From: an uncultured Gammaproteobacteria bacterium
Lineage (GTDB): Bacteria; Pseudomonadota; Gammaproteobacteria; Pseudomonadales; Porticoccaceae
Length of the DNA stretch: 64,000 bases
Assembly (NCBI GenBank): GCA_913058345.1
Contig: CAJXQR010000008.1
Coordinates: forward strand, 114,910 to 178,909
Reading direction: 5' to 3'
Below are positions 48,178 to 56,752 of this stretch, in pieces. How positions within the stretch are numbered: position 1 is the stretch's first letter; each line of letters starts with the position of its first letter. The notes below the pieces were generated by a model, which saw nothing but the letters and a program-made list of their open reading frames with translations, was not told where the DNA came from and ran no database searches. The position numbers were made by a program, and so were the translations under genes.

Positions 48178-48873
48178 ATGCTGGAAATTTGCGAAGTCGA
48201 TTTACATTATGGCGCCAGTCAGGCCTTGAAGAAGGTGAGTCTCACGGCGCAAAAGGGCCGAGTCTCCTGTGTGATGGGGCGCAACGGCGTCGGTAAAACC
48301 TCGTTGATGCGAGCCATAGCGGGGCAGCAGGCGATTAGCGGTGGTGTTATTCTCTGGGAAGGGCAAGATATTAGTCGCCTGGCACCTTATGAACGGGCAA
48401 AAAGAGGGATTGCTTATGTGCCTCAGGGACGGGATGTGTTTTCTCAATTAACCGTGCTGGAAAACCTGAAAACAGGGTTTTCGGTATTGCCTCGTGCCTC
48501 GCGACATATACCCGATGAAATCTTTGAGTTATTCCCCGTGCTAAAACAGATGATAAAGCGGCGTGGTGGCGACTTGTCGGGGGGGCAACAGCAGCAGCTA
48601 GCGATAGCTCGTGCGTTGGTGACACGCCCTGGGTTATTGATTCTGGATGAGCCAACTGAAGGTATCCAGCCGTCGATCATCAAAGATATTCAGAATGTTA
48701 TCAGCCTCCTCAGAAACCGTGGTGGTATGGCAGTACTACTGGTGGAGCAGTATTTCGAATTTGCGCGGGATTTGGCCGATGATTACCTGGTCATGGATCG
48801 AGGTGAAGCGGTGATAGCGGGCGTAGGGGCTGAAATGGATGAAGCTGCGGTGAGGCGTTATATAACCGTGTGA
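48178..48873 (+). CDS. urtE: Urea ABC transporter ATPase UrtE
   Basis: A 231-residue LivF-type ATPase. Walker A is GRNGVGKTS, the signature is LSGGQQQQLAIARAL, and Walker B is LLILDEPTEGIQPS. It starts one base after the urtD stop and ends the operon. Confidence 0.97.
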   Translation: MLEICEVDLHYGASQALKKVSLTAQKGRVSCVMGRNGVGKTSLMRAIAGQQAISGGVILWEGQDISRLAPYERAKRGIAYVPQGRDVFSQLTVLENLKTGFSVLPRASRHIPDEIFELFPVLKQMIKRRGGDLSGGQQQQLAIARALVTRPGLLILDEPTEGIQPSIIKDIQNVISLLRNRGGMAVLLVEQYFEFARDLADDYLVMDRGEAVIAGVGAEMDEAAVRRYITV

Positions 48874-49045
48874 TGTGCTGCTTAACACTGAGAGCGCTTT
48901 TAAGGGTTTACTCCCTTCGGGCGCTGCTATTAGTATGCTCTGCCGCCAGTCGCGCTGGCCTCAAGGATCAATTTGAGTAACTCTACTCTTTCAAACTGGC
49001 TGCGCTAGTGATGGCCGCGGTTTCTTTATGAACTAGGAATTTATT

Positions 49046-50038
49046 ATGAAATACCATCGTATGTTTGTTCGATTGTTTATCGCTACATTTGGCCTATGTT
49101 TGCTGGCCGCTAACGCCTGGTCGCTTGAAAGACTTCATGTTGCTGCGGGTGAAACGCACACGCTAGGTGCTGAGTATGCGGATTGGGTTTTTGATGAGTT
49201 GGTGCTGGATGATGGCGCGACCCTCGTGCTGGACGGTTCGGCGCCCCGCTGGAGCATTGAGGCGCGCCGTGCCAGTATCGGTAAAAACGTGAGCATTGTT
49301 GGTGTCGGTCTCACGGGTTCAGCAGGTGCCTCTGGCGCTTCTGCCGAGGGTCAGGCTAAAGACTGTCGTCGTGGACAATCAGGTGCCAATGGGACGCACG
49401 GCAAGCCTGGTGGCGATGGTTTGTCGTTGGCTTTGACCTTGAGCCTGGAGAAGCTCGACTCTCTAGCAATCGATGTGCGTGGTGGCGCTGGCGGTATAGG
49501 GGGTGATGGTGGCAATGGACAAGCAGGCGGAGCTGCGGATAAATGCCCTGGTGCATCTGGCGGTGACGGTGGCGATGGTGGTGACGGTGGCGATGGCGGC
49601 AATGGCGGTAACGTGCGGGTTTACTACAGTTTCCTGCCTGAAAGTGGCTTGCAAGGTGGTATTGGCAAGCGAGTGAGCACTAAAAATACAGCAGGTGCAG
49701 GTGGCGGACCTGGTGAGGCTGGTGCCGGTGGTAAGGGCGCGCCGGGGCATTATGTCAATATGAGAACCTTGGCAGGTAATAAGAAGTGGATCCCTGGTGG
49801 CGAGGAAGGCGAGTCCGGCAGACCAGGTAAAGTGGGTCGCTCTGGTGTCAAGGGTCAGTATGTGCTTGAGCGGGATCTTAACCGACGACTTGATGAGCTA
49901 CTTTTACAGCAGAAGATGGCAGCGCCAAAAGCTGCAGCAACGCAAAGTCCTGCATCAAATAGTGAAGATAACAATCTTGAAAAAACCTTGCTTGAGATAC
50001 TGAAGCGACTCGATGCACTGGAAAAGCGCGGTCGATAA
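49046..50038 (+). CDS. Secreted glycine-rich (collagen-like) protein
   Basis: A 330-residue exported protein that I cannot assign to a function. The signal peptide ends about residue 26 (ANAWS). Residues 30-90 form a beta-rich lead. Then come Gly-rich tracts with GGxGGx and GAxGxx periodicity, densest at about 172-190 where GGDGGD repeats. Two Cys occur in the Gly-rich part. A coiled-coil-like charged tail (EKTLLEILKRLDALEKRG) closes it, suited to oligomerisation. The repeat is encoded by tandem 9-base units near 49558-49610. It lies between urt and a porin gene but probably has its own promoter. Confidence 0.75.
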   Translation: MKYHRMFVRLFIATFGLCLLAANAWSLERLHVAAGETHTLGAEYADWVFDELVLDDGATLVLDGSAPRWSIEARRASIGKNVSIVGVGLTGSAGASGASAEGQAKDCRRGQSGANGTHGKPGGDGLSLALTLSLEKLDSLAIDVRGGAGGIGGDGGNGQAGGAADKCPGASGGDGGDGGDGGDGGNGGNVRVYYSFLPESGLQGGIGKRVSTKNTAGAGGGPGEAGAGGKGAPGHYVNMRTLAGNKKWIPGGEEGESGRPGKVGRSGVKGQYVLERDLNRRLDELLLQQKMAAPKAAATQSPASNSEDNNLEKTLLEILKRLDALEKRGR

Positions 50039-50254
50039 AGAAAATTGCCATAAATGCACCGCAACAGGGCGCTCTGATAGAGGACGATGAAAAGTGCAGA
50101 GTGTTATTTTAAGTTGTTGTTTATTATGGGTTTATTTATAGCATAGTCATTCTCATCGCTTTATTGCAGAAGTGGCACGATAGGTGCTTATTCACGATCA
50201 GAAGTATTCACTTGCATGCTTCTTAATTCATTCTTGGATAAGTTGGGGAAAATT

Positions 50255-50962
50255 ATGTTGTTGAAAAAAGCAAATTTGGTACGTATGGGTGTTGCGGCTG
50301 CGGCTTTGACGGGTGGGATAGCCGTTGCGACTCCAGCAATGGCGGAAGTTTCTGCATCTGTGGCTGTGGCCAATATGTACTTGTGGCGTGGCATTGACTT
50401 GGGTGATGGCAGTGCCGCTGTTTCAGGCGATCTGGTTTATAGCAATTCAGGTGCCTATGGCGGTATTTGGGTCAGCAGTGGTGATGACAGTCTGGGCAAT
50501 GAATACGATTACTTCGTTGGTTACGGTGGTGAGGCGGGTGATTTTTCTTATGACCTGAGCTTGTGGAATTATAATTACTCCGATGCTGATTGGAATGGTA
50601 ACTTCAATACCTCGAATGACTCAACGGGTGATCTGAGCGAGATTATCTTGACCTTGGGTTATGGCGCTTTTAGCTTTTCCTACTATGACAATGTTGCTGG
50701 TGGATCAGGCTATGAGTACTTCACCTTGAGCGGCACCTACGACAAGTTCAGCGCGACTGTGGGTTACCATGATTTTAACGCCGACCCAGGTGGCAATGAT
50801 GATATGACTCACTTGAATATTTCTTACGCCTTTAATGACAACGTCACGTTCACGGCGAGTAAGGTGATTGATCAGGATTGCGATAAAAATGACGCAGTGT
50901 GTGGGGCGATTGATGAAGACTTGAACTTTGTTGTTTCTTACTCTTTACCCATTGAAATGTAA
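50255..50962 (+). CDS. TorF family putative porin (Gcw_chp)
   Basis: A 235-residue outer-membrane beta-barrel protein. The signal peptide ends at about residue 29 (TPAMA). The mature part begins EVSASVAVANMYLWRGIDLGDG, the signature of the Gcw_chp/TIGR02001 family, followed by alternating amphipathic strands and a barrel-like SYSLPIEM end. Proteins of this family often lie near nitrogen-source transport genes. ATG 50255 is preferred to the in-frame start at 50216. Confidence 0.88.
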   Translation: MLLKKANLVRMGVAAAALTGGIAVATPAMAEVSASVAVANMYLWRGIDLGDGSAAVSGDLVYSNSGAYGGIWVSSGDDSLGNEYDYFVGYGGEAGDFSYDLSLWNYNYSDADWNGNFNTSNDSTGDLSEIILTLGYGAFSFSYYDNVAGGSGYEYFTLSGTYDKFSATVGYHDFNADPGGNDDMTHLNISYAFNDNVTFTASKVIDQDCDKNDAVCGAIDEDLNFVVSYSLPIEM

Positions 50963-50984
50963 GTCGCTAAAAAGATACTGTTGG

Positions 50985-51014
50985 AAAACACCGGCCTTTG
51001 TGCCGGTGTTTTTG
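50985..51014 (+). terminator. Rho-independent terminator after the porin gene
   Basis: An 11-base perfect stem (AAAACACCGGC with GCCGGTGTTTT) around a six-base loop, ending in T. The A-rich left arm gives a T run on the other strand as well, so it can also serve the convergent VWA gene. Confidence 0.88.
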
Positions 51015-51051
51015 TAATGACTGAAGTCAAACGTCGTGCCGTTCAGGCAGT

Positions 51052-52443
51052 CTAAGTGCCACTCGTTGCGGCTTTGAGAAGGTCGTCGAGCATTCTCTCA
51101 AGGTGATCGAGGGTATTGCAGGTCTTCGCCATGTGGCAGTAGGGCTTGTATTTGTGCATCACTGAATCGCCTGCATTCCAGAAAGTCGCGGGCTCGGGGT
51201 TGAGCCAGATAACGCGCTTGGCGCGCAGGTGCAGGGTTTGCATGACCTCGGTGCGCGGGGCGAGGGAGTTGTTGCGAGCATCGCCAAGGATTAATACGGT
51301 CGTCTTATTGTCGATATCATCCATGCACTGATCATCGAGGTCGAGGAGGGTAGTACCGTAGTCAGAGCCGCCCATGCCGTGATCGGTCATGATTTTATCG
51401 ATCGCCTGTTCAACCGGGTAGGCCTCGAAGATATCTTTGACTGAAATTAAATTGCCGGTGAAAACATAGCTGTCGATGCGCTGCATGACGTCATTGAGGC
51501 TGTGTAAAAATAACAGCAGGAAACGCGCATAGGCCTGGACCGAACCGCTAATGTCACACATCACTAGCAGGCGGGGCTTGTCAATGTATTTGGTCTTCCA
51601 GTATGTTTCAAACATGACACCGTCGTAGGCGACGTTGCTACGTAAGGTTTTGCGAAAGTCGAGTTGCCCGCGTTTATCCTGTTTCTTTTTCTTCGAATAC
51701 TGGGTGCTCAGGCGCTTGGCCATTTTGCGTACCAGATCGTGCATGACATGGAAATCACGTTGCTCGACATTGGACAGTTTGCTGCTTTTGAGATGGTCTT
51801 CGCGCAAATTCCGCGTAGCATTGCGCCCATACATTGACAGTTGTTGCTCGACGAAGTCTTTCACGCTTTCGCTGAGGTACTCCTTGGCGTTTCTGAGCTC
51901 TCCCGCCTGGGCGATACTAGAAGGGCAGTCGCCCTTGCCCATGGCAGCAATGTCATTTTGCAGGTCACGCAAACCCATTTTCTGCATGATTTTTTGTGCA
52001 TAGAGGCTTTTTTGGGTGAAAAACCAGATATCGGTAAGGCCGACTTCTCGCGCGGCTTTTTTCATCTCAGTGGCAAGACTGGCAGTGTCACCCTCCAGCA
52101 ACATTTTGGCGAGCTCTGATTGAGCCTGTGGCACCTCGTTTTGTTCGCTCGTCGCCGCTTGCTGGTCGTTGATGGCATCATTGCCCTCGGCGGTATTGTC
52201 ACTGCGGGGGTCGTTGGCAGCACTGAAAGTGTCAAAACTGAAGAATTGATCAAAGCACTCCGCTACCAAGTTCTGTTCCGTTTCCGATTTTGCCAAACTG
52301 ACCTGGAAGGCGTTTCTCAGAATGTCGCGGTCGGAATAGCCAACGAGGGCAACCGTGCGACTGGTTTCAATCGTATCGGATGGCGATACCTTGATACCCG
52401 CTGCACGGATCACCTTATAAAAATCCTCGAGGGTTTGTTGCAT
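51052..52443 (-). CDS. VWA/CoxE-like protein
   Basis: A 463-residue protein with a carboxy-terminal von Willebrand A domain. The metal (MIDAS) motif is CDISGSV, with later acidic and Thr positions in GGSDYGTTL. The first 250 residues are charged and helical. CoxE/NorD/CbbO-type proteins act with MoxR-family ATPases to insert metals or remodel enzymes. The MoxR gene lies immediately upstream. Target unknown. Confidence 0.9.
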   Translation of the reverse strand: MQQTLEDFYKVIRAAGIKVSPSDTIETSRTVALVGYSDRDILRNAFQVSLAKSETEQNLVAECFDQFFSFDTFSAANDPRSDNTAEGNDAINDQQAATSEQNEVPQAQSELAKMLLEGDTASLATEMKKAAREVGLTDIWFFTQKSLYAQKIMQKMGLRDLQNDIAAMGKGDCPSSIAQAGELRNAKEYLSESVKDFVEQQLSMYGRNATRNLREDHLKSSKLSNVEQRDFHVMHDLVRKMAKRLSTQYSKKKKQDKRGQLDFRKTLRSNVAYDGVMFETYWKTKYIDKPRLLVMCDISGSVQAYARFLLLFLHSLNDVMQRIDSYVFTGNLISVKDIFEAYPVEQAIDKIMTDHGMGGSDYGTTLLDLDDQCMDDIDNKTTVLILGDARNNSLAPRTEVMQTLHLRAKRVIWLNPEPATFWNAGDSVMHKYKPYCHMAKTCNTLDHLERMLDDLLKAATSGT

Positions 52444-52504
52444 ACTGGTTCCTCGTCAATAGCCGCTGCGCTTCCTGTAGAGTACAGCGGCTATTGACTA
52501 TCGC

Positions 52505-53455
52505 TTAGCGCTCAGAGCGCTTGTGTGCTTTGCTAATAAAGGTGCGCAAATGGTCACCCATGGCATCGATGTCTGTCTCAAATTTTAGCAGAACGTTGAG
52601 GGTCTGCTTGACCATGGGGGACTCGAGCTGTTCGCTGTGGAGTAAGAGCAGCGTTTTAGCCCAGTCGATGGTTTCAGAAATCGAGGGCACCTTTTTGAGG
52701 TCAAGCTCCCTCACCTGTTGTACGAAACTGACGACTTCTTTACGTAGCGTTTCGGAGAGCTCTGGCACGCGGCTGCTCAATATGCGGCTTTCGAGCTTTT
52801 CGTCAGGATAGGGTACGTAGAGGTGTAAGCAGCGGCGCTTAAGCGCGTCACTCATCTCGCGGCTATTGTTGCTGGTAAGAAAAACCAAGGGCTTGATTTT
52901 CGCCTTGATAGTACCGAGCTCGGGAATGGATACCTGAAATTCAGACAGGACTTCGAGCAAGAAGGCCTCAAATTCCGGGTCCGATTTGTCGACTTCGTCG
53001 ATGAGCAAAACACAGCCGAGCTCTTCATGCAGTGCTTTATAAAGGGGTCGAGGCTCGAGAAAAGTTTCAGAGAAAAACAGGTCGTCGTGGCTGTGGATGC
53101 GTTCCATCGATTGCTCGAGGCCAGTGGCACCTTCTAGTAGTTCGCTGAGTTTGTCTTTTAATAGTTGCGTATAAAGTAACTGTTTGGCGTATTTCCATTC
53201 ATACAGTGCTTTGGATTCATCCAGTCCCTCGTAGCACTGTAGTCTTACTAAAGGTACCTCAAGAATTTGTGCCGTAGTTTTGGCTAGCTCGGTTTTGCCG
53301 ACACCGGCGGGGCCTTCCACCATCACTGGCTTTTGCAGGTTATGGGCGATGTAAACGCAAGTGGCAATTTGCTCGCTGCAAATATACTGGGCCGCTTCAA
53401 AGCGCTGCTGGATATCATCAACTGACGTGAATTTATCATTGTAGAGTTCTTTCAT
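52505..53455 (-). CDS. MoxR-family AAA+ ATPase
   Basis: A 316-residue MoxR ATPase. Walker A is EGPAGVGKTEL, Walker B is LLIDEVDKSD, sensor 1 is FLTSNNSREMSD, and the Arg region is LKRRCLHLYVPYP. It pairs with the VWA gene 61 bases downstream. Such pairs mature metal enzymes (CO dehydrogenase, nitric oxide reductase, Rubisco). The nearest large metalloenzyme here is the copper monooxygenase, about 1.6 kb away on the other strand. Confidence 0.93.
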   Translation of the reverse strand: MKELYNDKFTSVDDIQQRFEAAQYICSEQIATCVYIAHNLQKPVMVEGPAGVGKTELAKTTAQILEVPLVRLQCYEGLDESKALYEWKYAKQLLYTQLLKDKLSELLEGATGLEQSMERIHSHDDLFFSETFLEPRPLYKALHEELGCVLLIDEVDKSDPEFEAFLLEVLSEFQVSIPELGTIKAKIKPLVFLTSNNSREMSDALKRRCLHLYVPYPDEKLESRILSSRVPELSETLRKEVVSFVQQVRELDLKKVPSISETIDWAKTLLLLHSEQLESPMVKQTLNVLLKFETDIDAMGDHLRTFISKAHKRSER

Positions 53456-53510
53456 ACCGGTTTTGTACCTGTCATGTAAATCTGTTGTTTAGAGGGTTAG
53501 GCCGCTAGTT

Positions 53511-54656
53511 TTATTGTCGTTGTTCGTTCAAAAAGCGATCAGCTAAAGACCTTGTGCGCTCAGCTGCAGCCTGTCGTCCTATGTTGCTCAGTATTTCAAT
53601 ATCACGGGCAAGTTTGCGGAGGCCAGGATAATCGTCATGCCATTCATGTAGTAATGCTTGTCCTTGGTGGACCAACGACCGGAAGCCATTAATCAGTGGG
53701 GTCAGGTTAGGTGTGTTTTCATACTGGTCAAGTTTGCTGGCGGCGATTATACCCAATTCTTTGGCCGATTCTGTCAGGCTGAGTACTTCGCCCATTCTAT
53801 GCCGGTCGAGAGCTTGGCTACAGGCAGAGCTGGCGCGTGCTAAATAGTCGAGCTGAGCTTGCATTGCGCCGGCAATAGGCGCGAGCATGAGACTGTCTTC
53901 CAGGGTTCGCATTGGCAGCGAAATTTCTTCGAAGGCGTGTCCGGGTGTGCCAAGCAGTGAGGAGGAGGAAACCTGGCAGTCTCTAAACACAATATTGCAG
54001 TGGCTGCTAGGTTGCAGCCCTTTAATGGGCTGCGCAGGCATGCGTTGTAAGCCTGAAGTATTGGCGGGTACGAGGAAGGCCGAGAAGTAGTTTCGGCCCT
54101 GTTTCTGCTCGGTTATGGCGAGCACGATGAAGCAGTCGGCGTAGGGACCGTGACTGACAAAGGCTTTTTCGCCATTAATAATGTAAGTATCTCTTTCTTT
54201 AATTGCACTGCAACGTAAGTGTTTGGGATGGGCGCCAACGTTAGGCTCGGAGATAGCGAGGGCACAAAGTGAATCCCCATTAAGTATTTTTTGTGTGTCA
54301 GTGAGGTTCTGGGTACCCAGTGAGCGAAGAAAATGACACATAAGAAGTTGCCCTACCCAGGTCATCGTTAGACCTAATGACTGATGATGACGCGTCATTG
54401 TGTAGCCGGCAATTGCAATATCTTCGCAGTAAAGTTGGTTTGTCGGTGTATCAGCAGCGCAAATACTCGGCATAAAACGGTGGAGGAAGCCGTGAGCAGC
54501 CAACTTTCGCCATAATTTAGCGGGAAAATGGATGCCTTCAGCGGGACCATTAAGAGTTGCCTGTTGTAGCTCGACATCCATAGGACTGGTCGTTAAAACG
54601 CGCAGAACAAAGGTTTCTAGCTCAGTTGCGCTAGGGCGAATAGATTGAGTGTGCAT
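53511..54656 (-). CDS. Acyl-CoA dehydrogenase family protein
   Basis: A 381-residue flavoprotein with the acyl-CoA dehydrogenase fold. LCALAISEPNVGAHPKHL is the FAD/substrate segment (usually TEP), and YIINGEKAFVSHGPYADCFIV is the middle domain. The usual catalytic Glu near the carboxy end could not be placed with certainty. It is divergent from the monooxygenase operon, so it may share control with it and act on acyl-CoAs formed from the oxidised hydrocarbon. That is inference. Confidence 0.85.
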   Translation of the reverse strand: MHTQSIRPSATELETFVLRVLTTSPMDVELQQATLNGPAEGIHFPAKLWRKLAAHGFLHRFMPSICAADTPTNQLYCEDIAIAGYTMTRHHQSLGLTMTWVGQLLMCHFLRSLGTQNLTDTQKILNGDSLCALAISEPNVGAHPKHLRCSAIKERDTYIINGEKAFVSHGPYADCFIVLAITEQKQGRNYFSAFLVPANTSGLQRMPAQPIKGLQPSSHCNIVFRDCQVSSSSLLGTPGHAFEEISLPMRTLEDSLMLAPIAGAMQAQLDYLARASSACSQALDRHRMGEVLSLTESAKELGIIAASKLDQYENTPNLTPLINGFRSLVHQGQALLHEWHDDYPGLRKLARDIEILSNIGRQAAAERTRSLADRFLNEQRQ

Positions 54657-54833
54657 GACTAAACCTCACCATGAGATTGTCGTTAGAGGAAAGATAAATG
54701 ACTGGGGGAAAGGATTAATACTGATTCTTAATCCAGGGTCATGATAGCTGTATATTATGAGTGCAATCACAGTGTGTTATGGGTTCTTGCTGATTAAAGT
54801 GGGGTGTTTGGCGGTTCTTTTGTAGTAGATAGA

Positions 54834-54861
54834 GTGACACCAAAGGCGCATTGCCTGTCAC
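54834..54861. promoter_or_regulatory. Inverted repeat upstream of the monooxygenase promoter
   Basis: GTGACA and TGTCAC separated by 16 bases, with a third half-site TGTCA at 54877. It lies just upstream of the -24 element and could bind an activator. A TGTCA/TGACA pair also occurs before the RND gene (61189-61204). Confidence 0.45.
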
Positions 54862-54885
54862 TTTCGGCACTATGCTTGTCATTTT

Positions 54886-54900
54886 TGGCTCTGCGATTGC
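54886..54900 (+). promoter_or_regulatory. Sigma-54-type promoter of the copper monooxygenase operon
   Basis: TGGCTCTGCGATTGC matches TGGCAC-N5-TTGC with one change, and GG and GC are ten bases apart. It lies about 115 bases before the C-subunit start, giving a leader of about 100 bases. Sigma-54 control is known for butane and soluble methane monooxygenases. Confidence 0.6.
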
Positions 54901-54944
54901 GCCAGTTACCTGCGTATATTTCAGTGCAAGTTGTTTCAGAAGGT

Positions 54945-54977
54945 GTTGTGTAGCCTTGCTGGCTTGGCTTACACAAC
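54945..54977 (+). promoter_or_regulatory. Leader hairpin before the C subunit
   Basis: GTTGTGTAGCC pairs with GGCTTACACAAC, a perfect 11-base stem with one bulged A, around a ten-base loop. It falls inside the predicted 5' leader and ends 36 bases before the start codon. There is no T run, so it is not a terminator; an RNA-stability element or an operator is possible. Confidence 0.6.
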
Positions 54978-55013
54978 GAAGAGTTTATTACAAAAAAACA
55001 GGGGTACATCAAG

Positions 55014-55805
55014 ATGGCACTAGAAAACACTCAGCCCGTCGCCTTAGATGCTGGCAACGATAGCAAACTTGCTGGACATTTTAAACGCAACCGTTTTGCC
55101 TATACGTTCAGTGCAATTATTATCGCGGTGGGTGCTGCGCTACGCATTTATCTGGACACGATGGGTTTTACAGTGGGTACTGACTACTACTCTGACGAGT
55201 TTCAGAAGTATTGGATGCCTGTCCTTTATGGGGAATTGATTATACTGGGTAGCTTTACTATTGGCCTGTCTACGTATTTGTGGATGACAAGAGAAACTGA
55301 CGCAAGCTCAATCAGTAAAGAGTTAGAGTTAAGTCGTTATTGGAAGTTGTTAAGTATTTTTACAGTAATGGCTGTCTGGGCGGGTTGTATTGCCTCAAAC
55401 GCTGTTGAGTCTGACGCTGCATGGCATCAGGTAACGATTCGAGATACTGACTTTACACCAACACATATCATTATCTTCTATTTCGCACTGCCCGCGTTGA
55501 CCGCTATGCTTATCCCTGCCTTTATCTGGACACACACCCGTATTCCTGCGTTTATGAATAAAATATCCTTGCCCTTTTTGGCAGTGGTTTGCGGTATTTT
55601 AATGATCATGCCTAACTACGGTTTTAATGAGTGGGGCCATACGTTCTTCTATGCTGAAGAGTTGTTTGCGGCGCCCATCCACTGGGGTTTTGTGTTCCTG
55701 GGTTGGTCTTTATTCTTCCTTATTCCTTTGGCTATGCAGATCATTGGTCAAATGGCTCGCCTGATTGCTGAGACTACTACTGAAGATCTTGGTCAGTCAG
55801 CTTAA
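55014..55805 (+). CDS. Copper membrane monooxygenase subunit C (PmoC/AmoC/HmoC family)
   Basis: A 263-residue membrane subunit of the pMMO/AMO/hydrocarbon monooxygenase family. The copper ligands known in pMMO (Asp156, His160, His173) correspond to Asp134, His138 and His151 in DAAWHQVTIRDTDFTPTHI, with exact spacing. About six helices. It is the first gene of a C-A-B operon, as in methanotrophs and hydrocarbon oxidisers. The amino terminus is short compared with ammonia and methane enzymes. The substrate is not fixed by this sequence. Confidence 0.94.
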   Translation: MALENTQPVALDAGNDSKLAGHFKRNRFAYTFSAIIIAVGAALRIYLDTMGFTVGTDYYSDEFQKYWMPVLYGELIILGSFTIGLSTYLWMTRETDASSISKELELSRYWKLLSIFTVMAVWAGCIASNAVESDAAWHQVTIRDTDFTPTHIIIFYFALPALTAMLIPAFIWTHTRIPAFMNKISLPFLAVVCGILMIMPNYGFNEWGHTFFYAEELFAAPIHWGFVFLGWSLFFLIPLAMQIIGQMARLIAETTTEDLGQSA

Positions 55806-55836
55806 TTAAACACAAGCAGTACCCGTAACACCTTTC

Positions 55837-55874
55837 TTATCCCTGTAAGTCTTGCACTTACGGGGATAATTTTT
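55837..55874 (+). terminator. Hairpin with T run between C and A subunit genes
   Basis: A 14-base stem (TTATCCCTGTAAGT with ACTTACGGGGATAA, one G-U) with a five-base loop, followed by TTTTT. It looks like a partial terminator or an RNA processing/stability site that raises the C message over A and B. A stem-loop between amoC and amoA is known in ammonia oxidisers. Confidence 0.8.
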
Positions 55875-55933
55875 CTCCGCCGCAAATTATTAACTACACT
55901 GAGAAGCATAGTCTTTTGTAGAGAGGTATCGTC

Positions 55934-56728
55934 ATGAGTGAAATACAGGAAAATGGACTGGGAGCAGTTGAGACTAAAGCGAGGTTACTCGATCTTAAGT
56001 CGCTAGACAGCCCGAAGGCGATGAAGCTGTACCGTCGTTTCGATGGCATTATTATTCTCATTCTTTTTATGTTTTTAATATTGGGTGTCCAGATACAGTT
56101 CACCTTGACGGCCGGTGACTGGGATTACTGGATTGATTGGCGCGACCGCCGCTGGTGGCCTTTAGTGGCGCCGTTTTCTTTATTATTGTTTATTGCGCCG
56201 TTTACCTACGGTATTTGGGCGCGAGTACGTTTGCCAATCATGGCAACAGCAGTAACCTTGTTGCTATGTTTGGTCTCGTGGTTAAGTCGTTATCTCAATT
56301 TCCACGAATTTACTCACTTTCCGTTATCGTTTGTTTTTCCTTCAACTTACATAGGTTTGGGTATATTGCTGGATTGTGCTTTGGCTATAAGTCGAAGCCT
56401 TCTCGTGTCTAGCCTTGTTGGCGGCGGTTTGTTTGGTGCACTGGTATATCCTATTAATTGGTCGTTTATGGCGCCCTATAAAGTGCCTGTTGAATTTAAT
56501 GGGATGTTGATGTCAGTAGCTGACCTCATGGGCTATCAGTACATCAGAACGACCACTCCGGAATATCTGCGTATTATCGAAGAGTCGACCTTGCGTACAT
56601 TTGGAGGCTCGGTGACGCCGTTAACTGCCGTCTTCTCGGCTCTTTGTGGCATGGTGATTTACATGATCTTTTTATGGGTCGGCTCGTGGATTAATGGGTT
56701 GGACAAATACACTAAGCGCATTGTTTAA
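55934..56728 (+). CDS. Copper membrane monooxygenase subunit A (PmoA/AmoA/HmoA family)
   Basis: A 264-residue membrane subunit with about seven helices. DWDYWIDWRDRRWWPLVAP, LNFHEFTHFPLSFVFPSTYIGLGILLDCAL, and EYLRIIEESTLRTFGG are the conserved PmoA/AmoA blocks. This is the usual phylogenetic marker of the family. It lies 128 bases after C and 24 bases before B. Confidence 0.95.
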   Translation: MSEIQENGLGAVETKARLLDLKSLDSPKAMKLYRRFDGIIILILFMFLILGVQIQFTLTAGDWDYWIDWRDRRWWPLVAPFSLLLFIAPFTYGIWARVRLPIMATAVTLLLCLVSWLSRYLNFHEFTHFPLSFVFPSTYIGLGILLDCALAISRSLLVSSLVGGGLFGALVYPINWSFMAPYKVPVEFNGMLMSVADLMGYQYIRTTTPEYLRIIEESTLRTFGGSVTPLTAVFSALCGMVIYMIFLWVGSWINGLDKYTKRIV

Positions 56729-56752
56729 GCTGACGTTGGAGTAAGCAGTTAA

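Larger units (their letters stand above)
54657..55013. other. Divergent control region of the monooxygenase operon
   Basis: No gene in these 357 bases. They hold an inverted repeat (54834-54861), a sigma-54-type promoter (54886-54900) and a leader hairpin (54945-54977), listed separately. Confidence 0.7.

Noticed and set aside
49558..49610. Tandem repeat considered as CRISPR
   Set aside because: Nine-base units without spacers, inside a coding region.
49463..49750. Minus-strand ORF opposite the glycine-rich gene
   Set aside because: A mirror of the 9-base repeats; it has no start signals.
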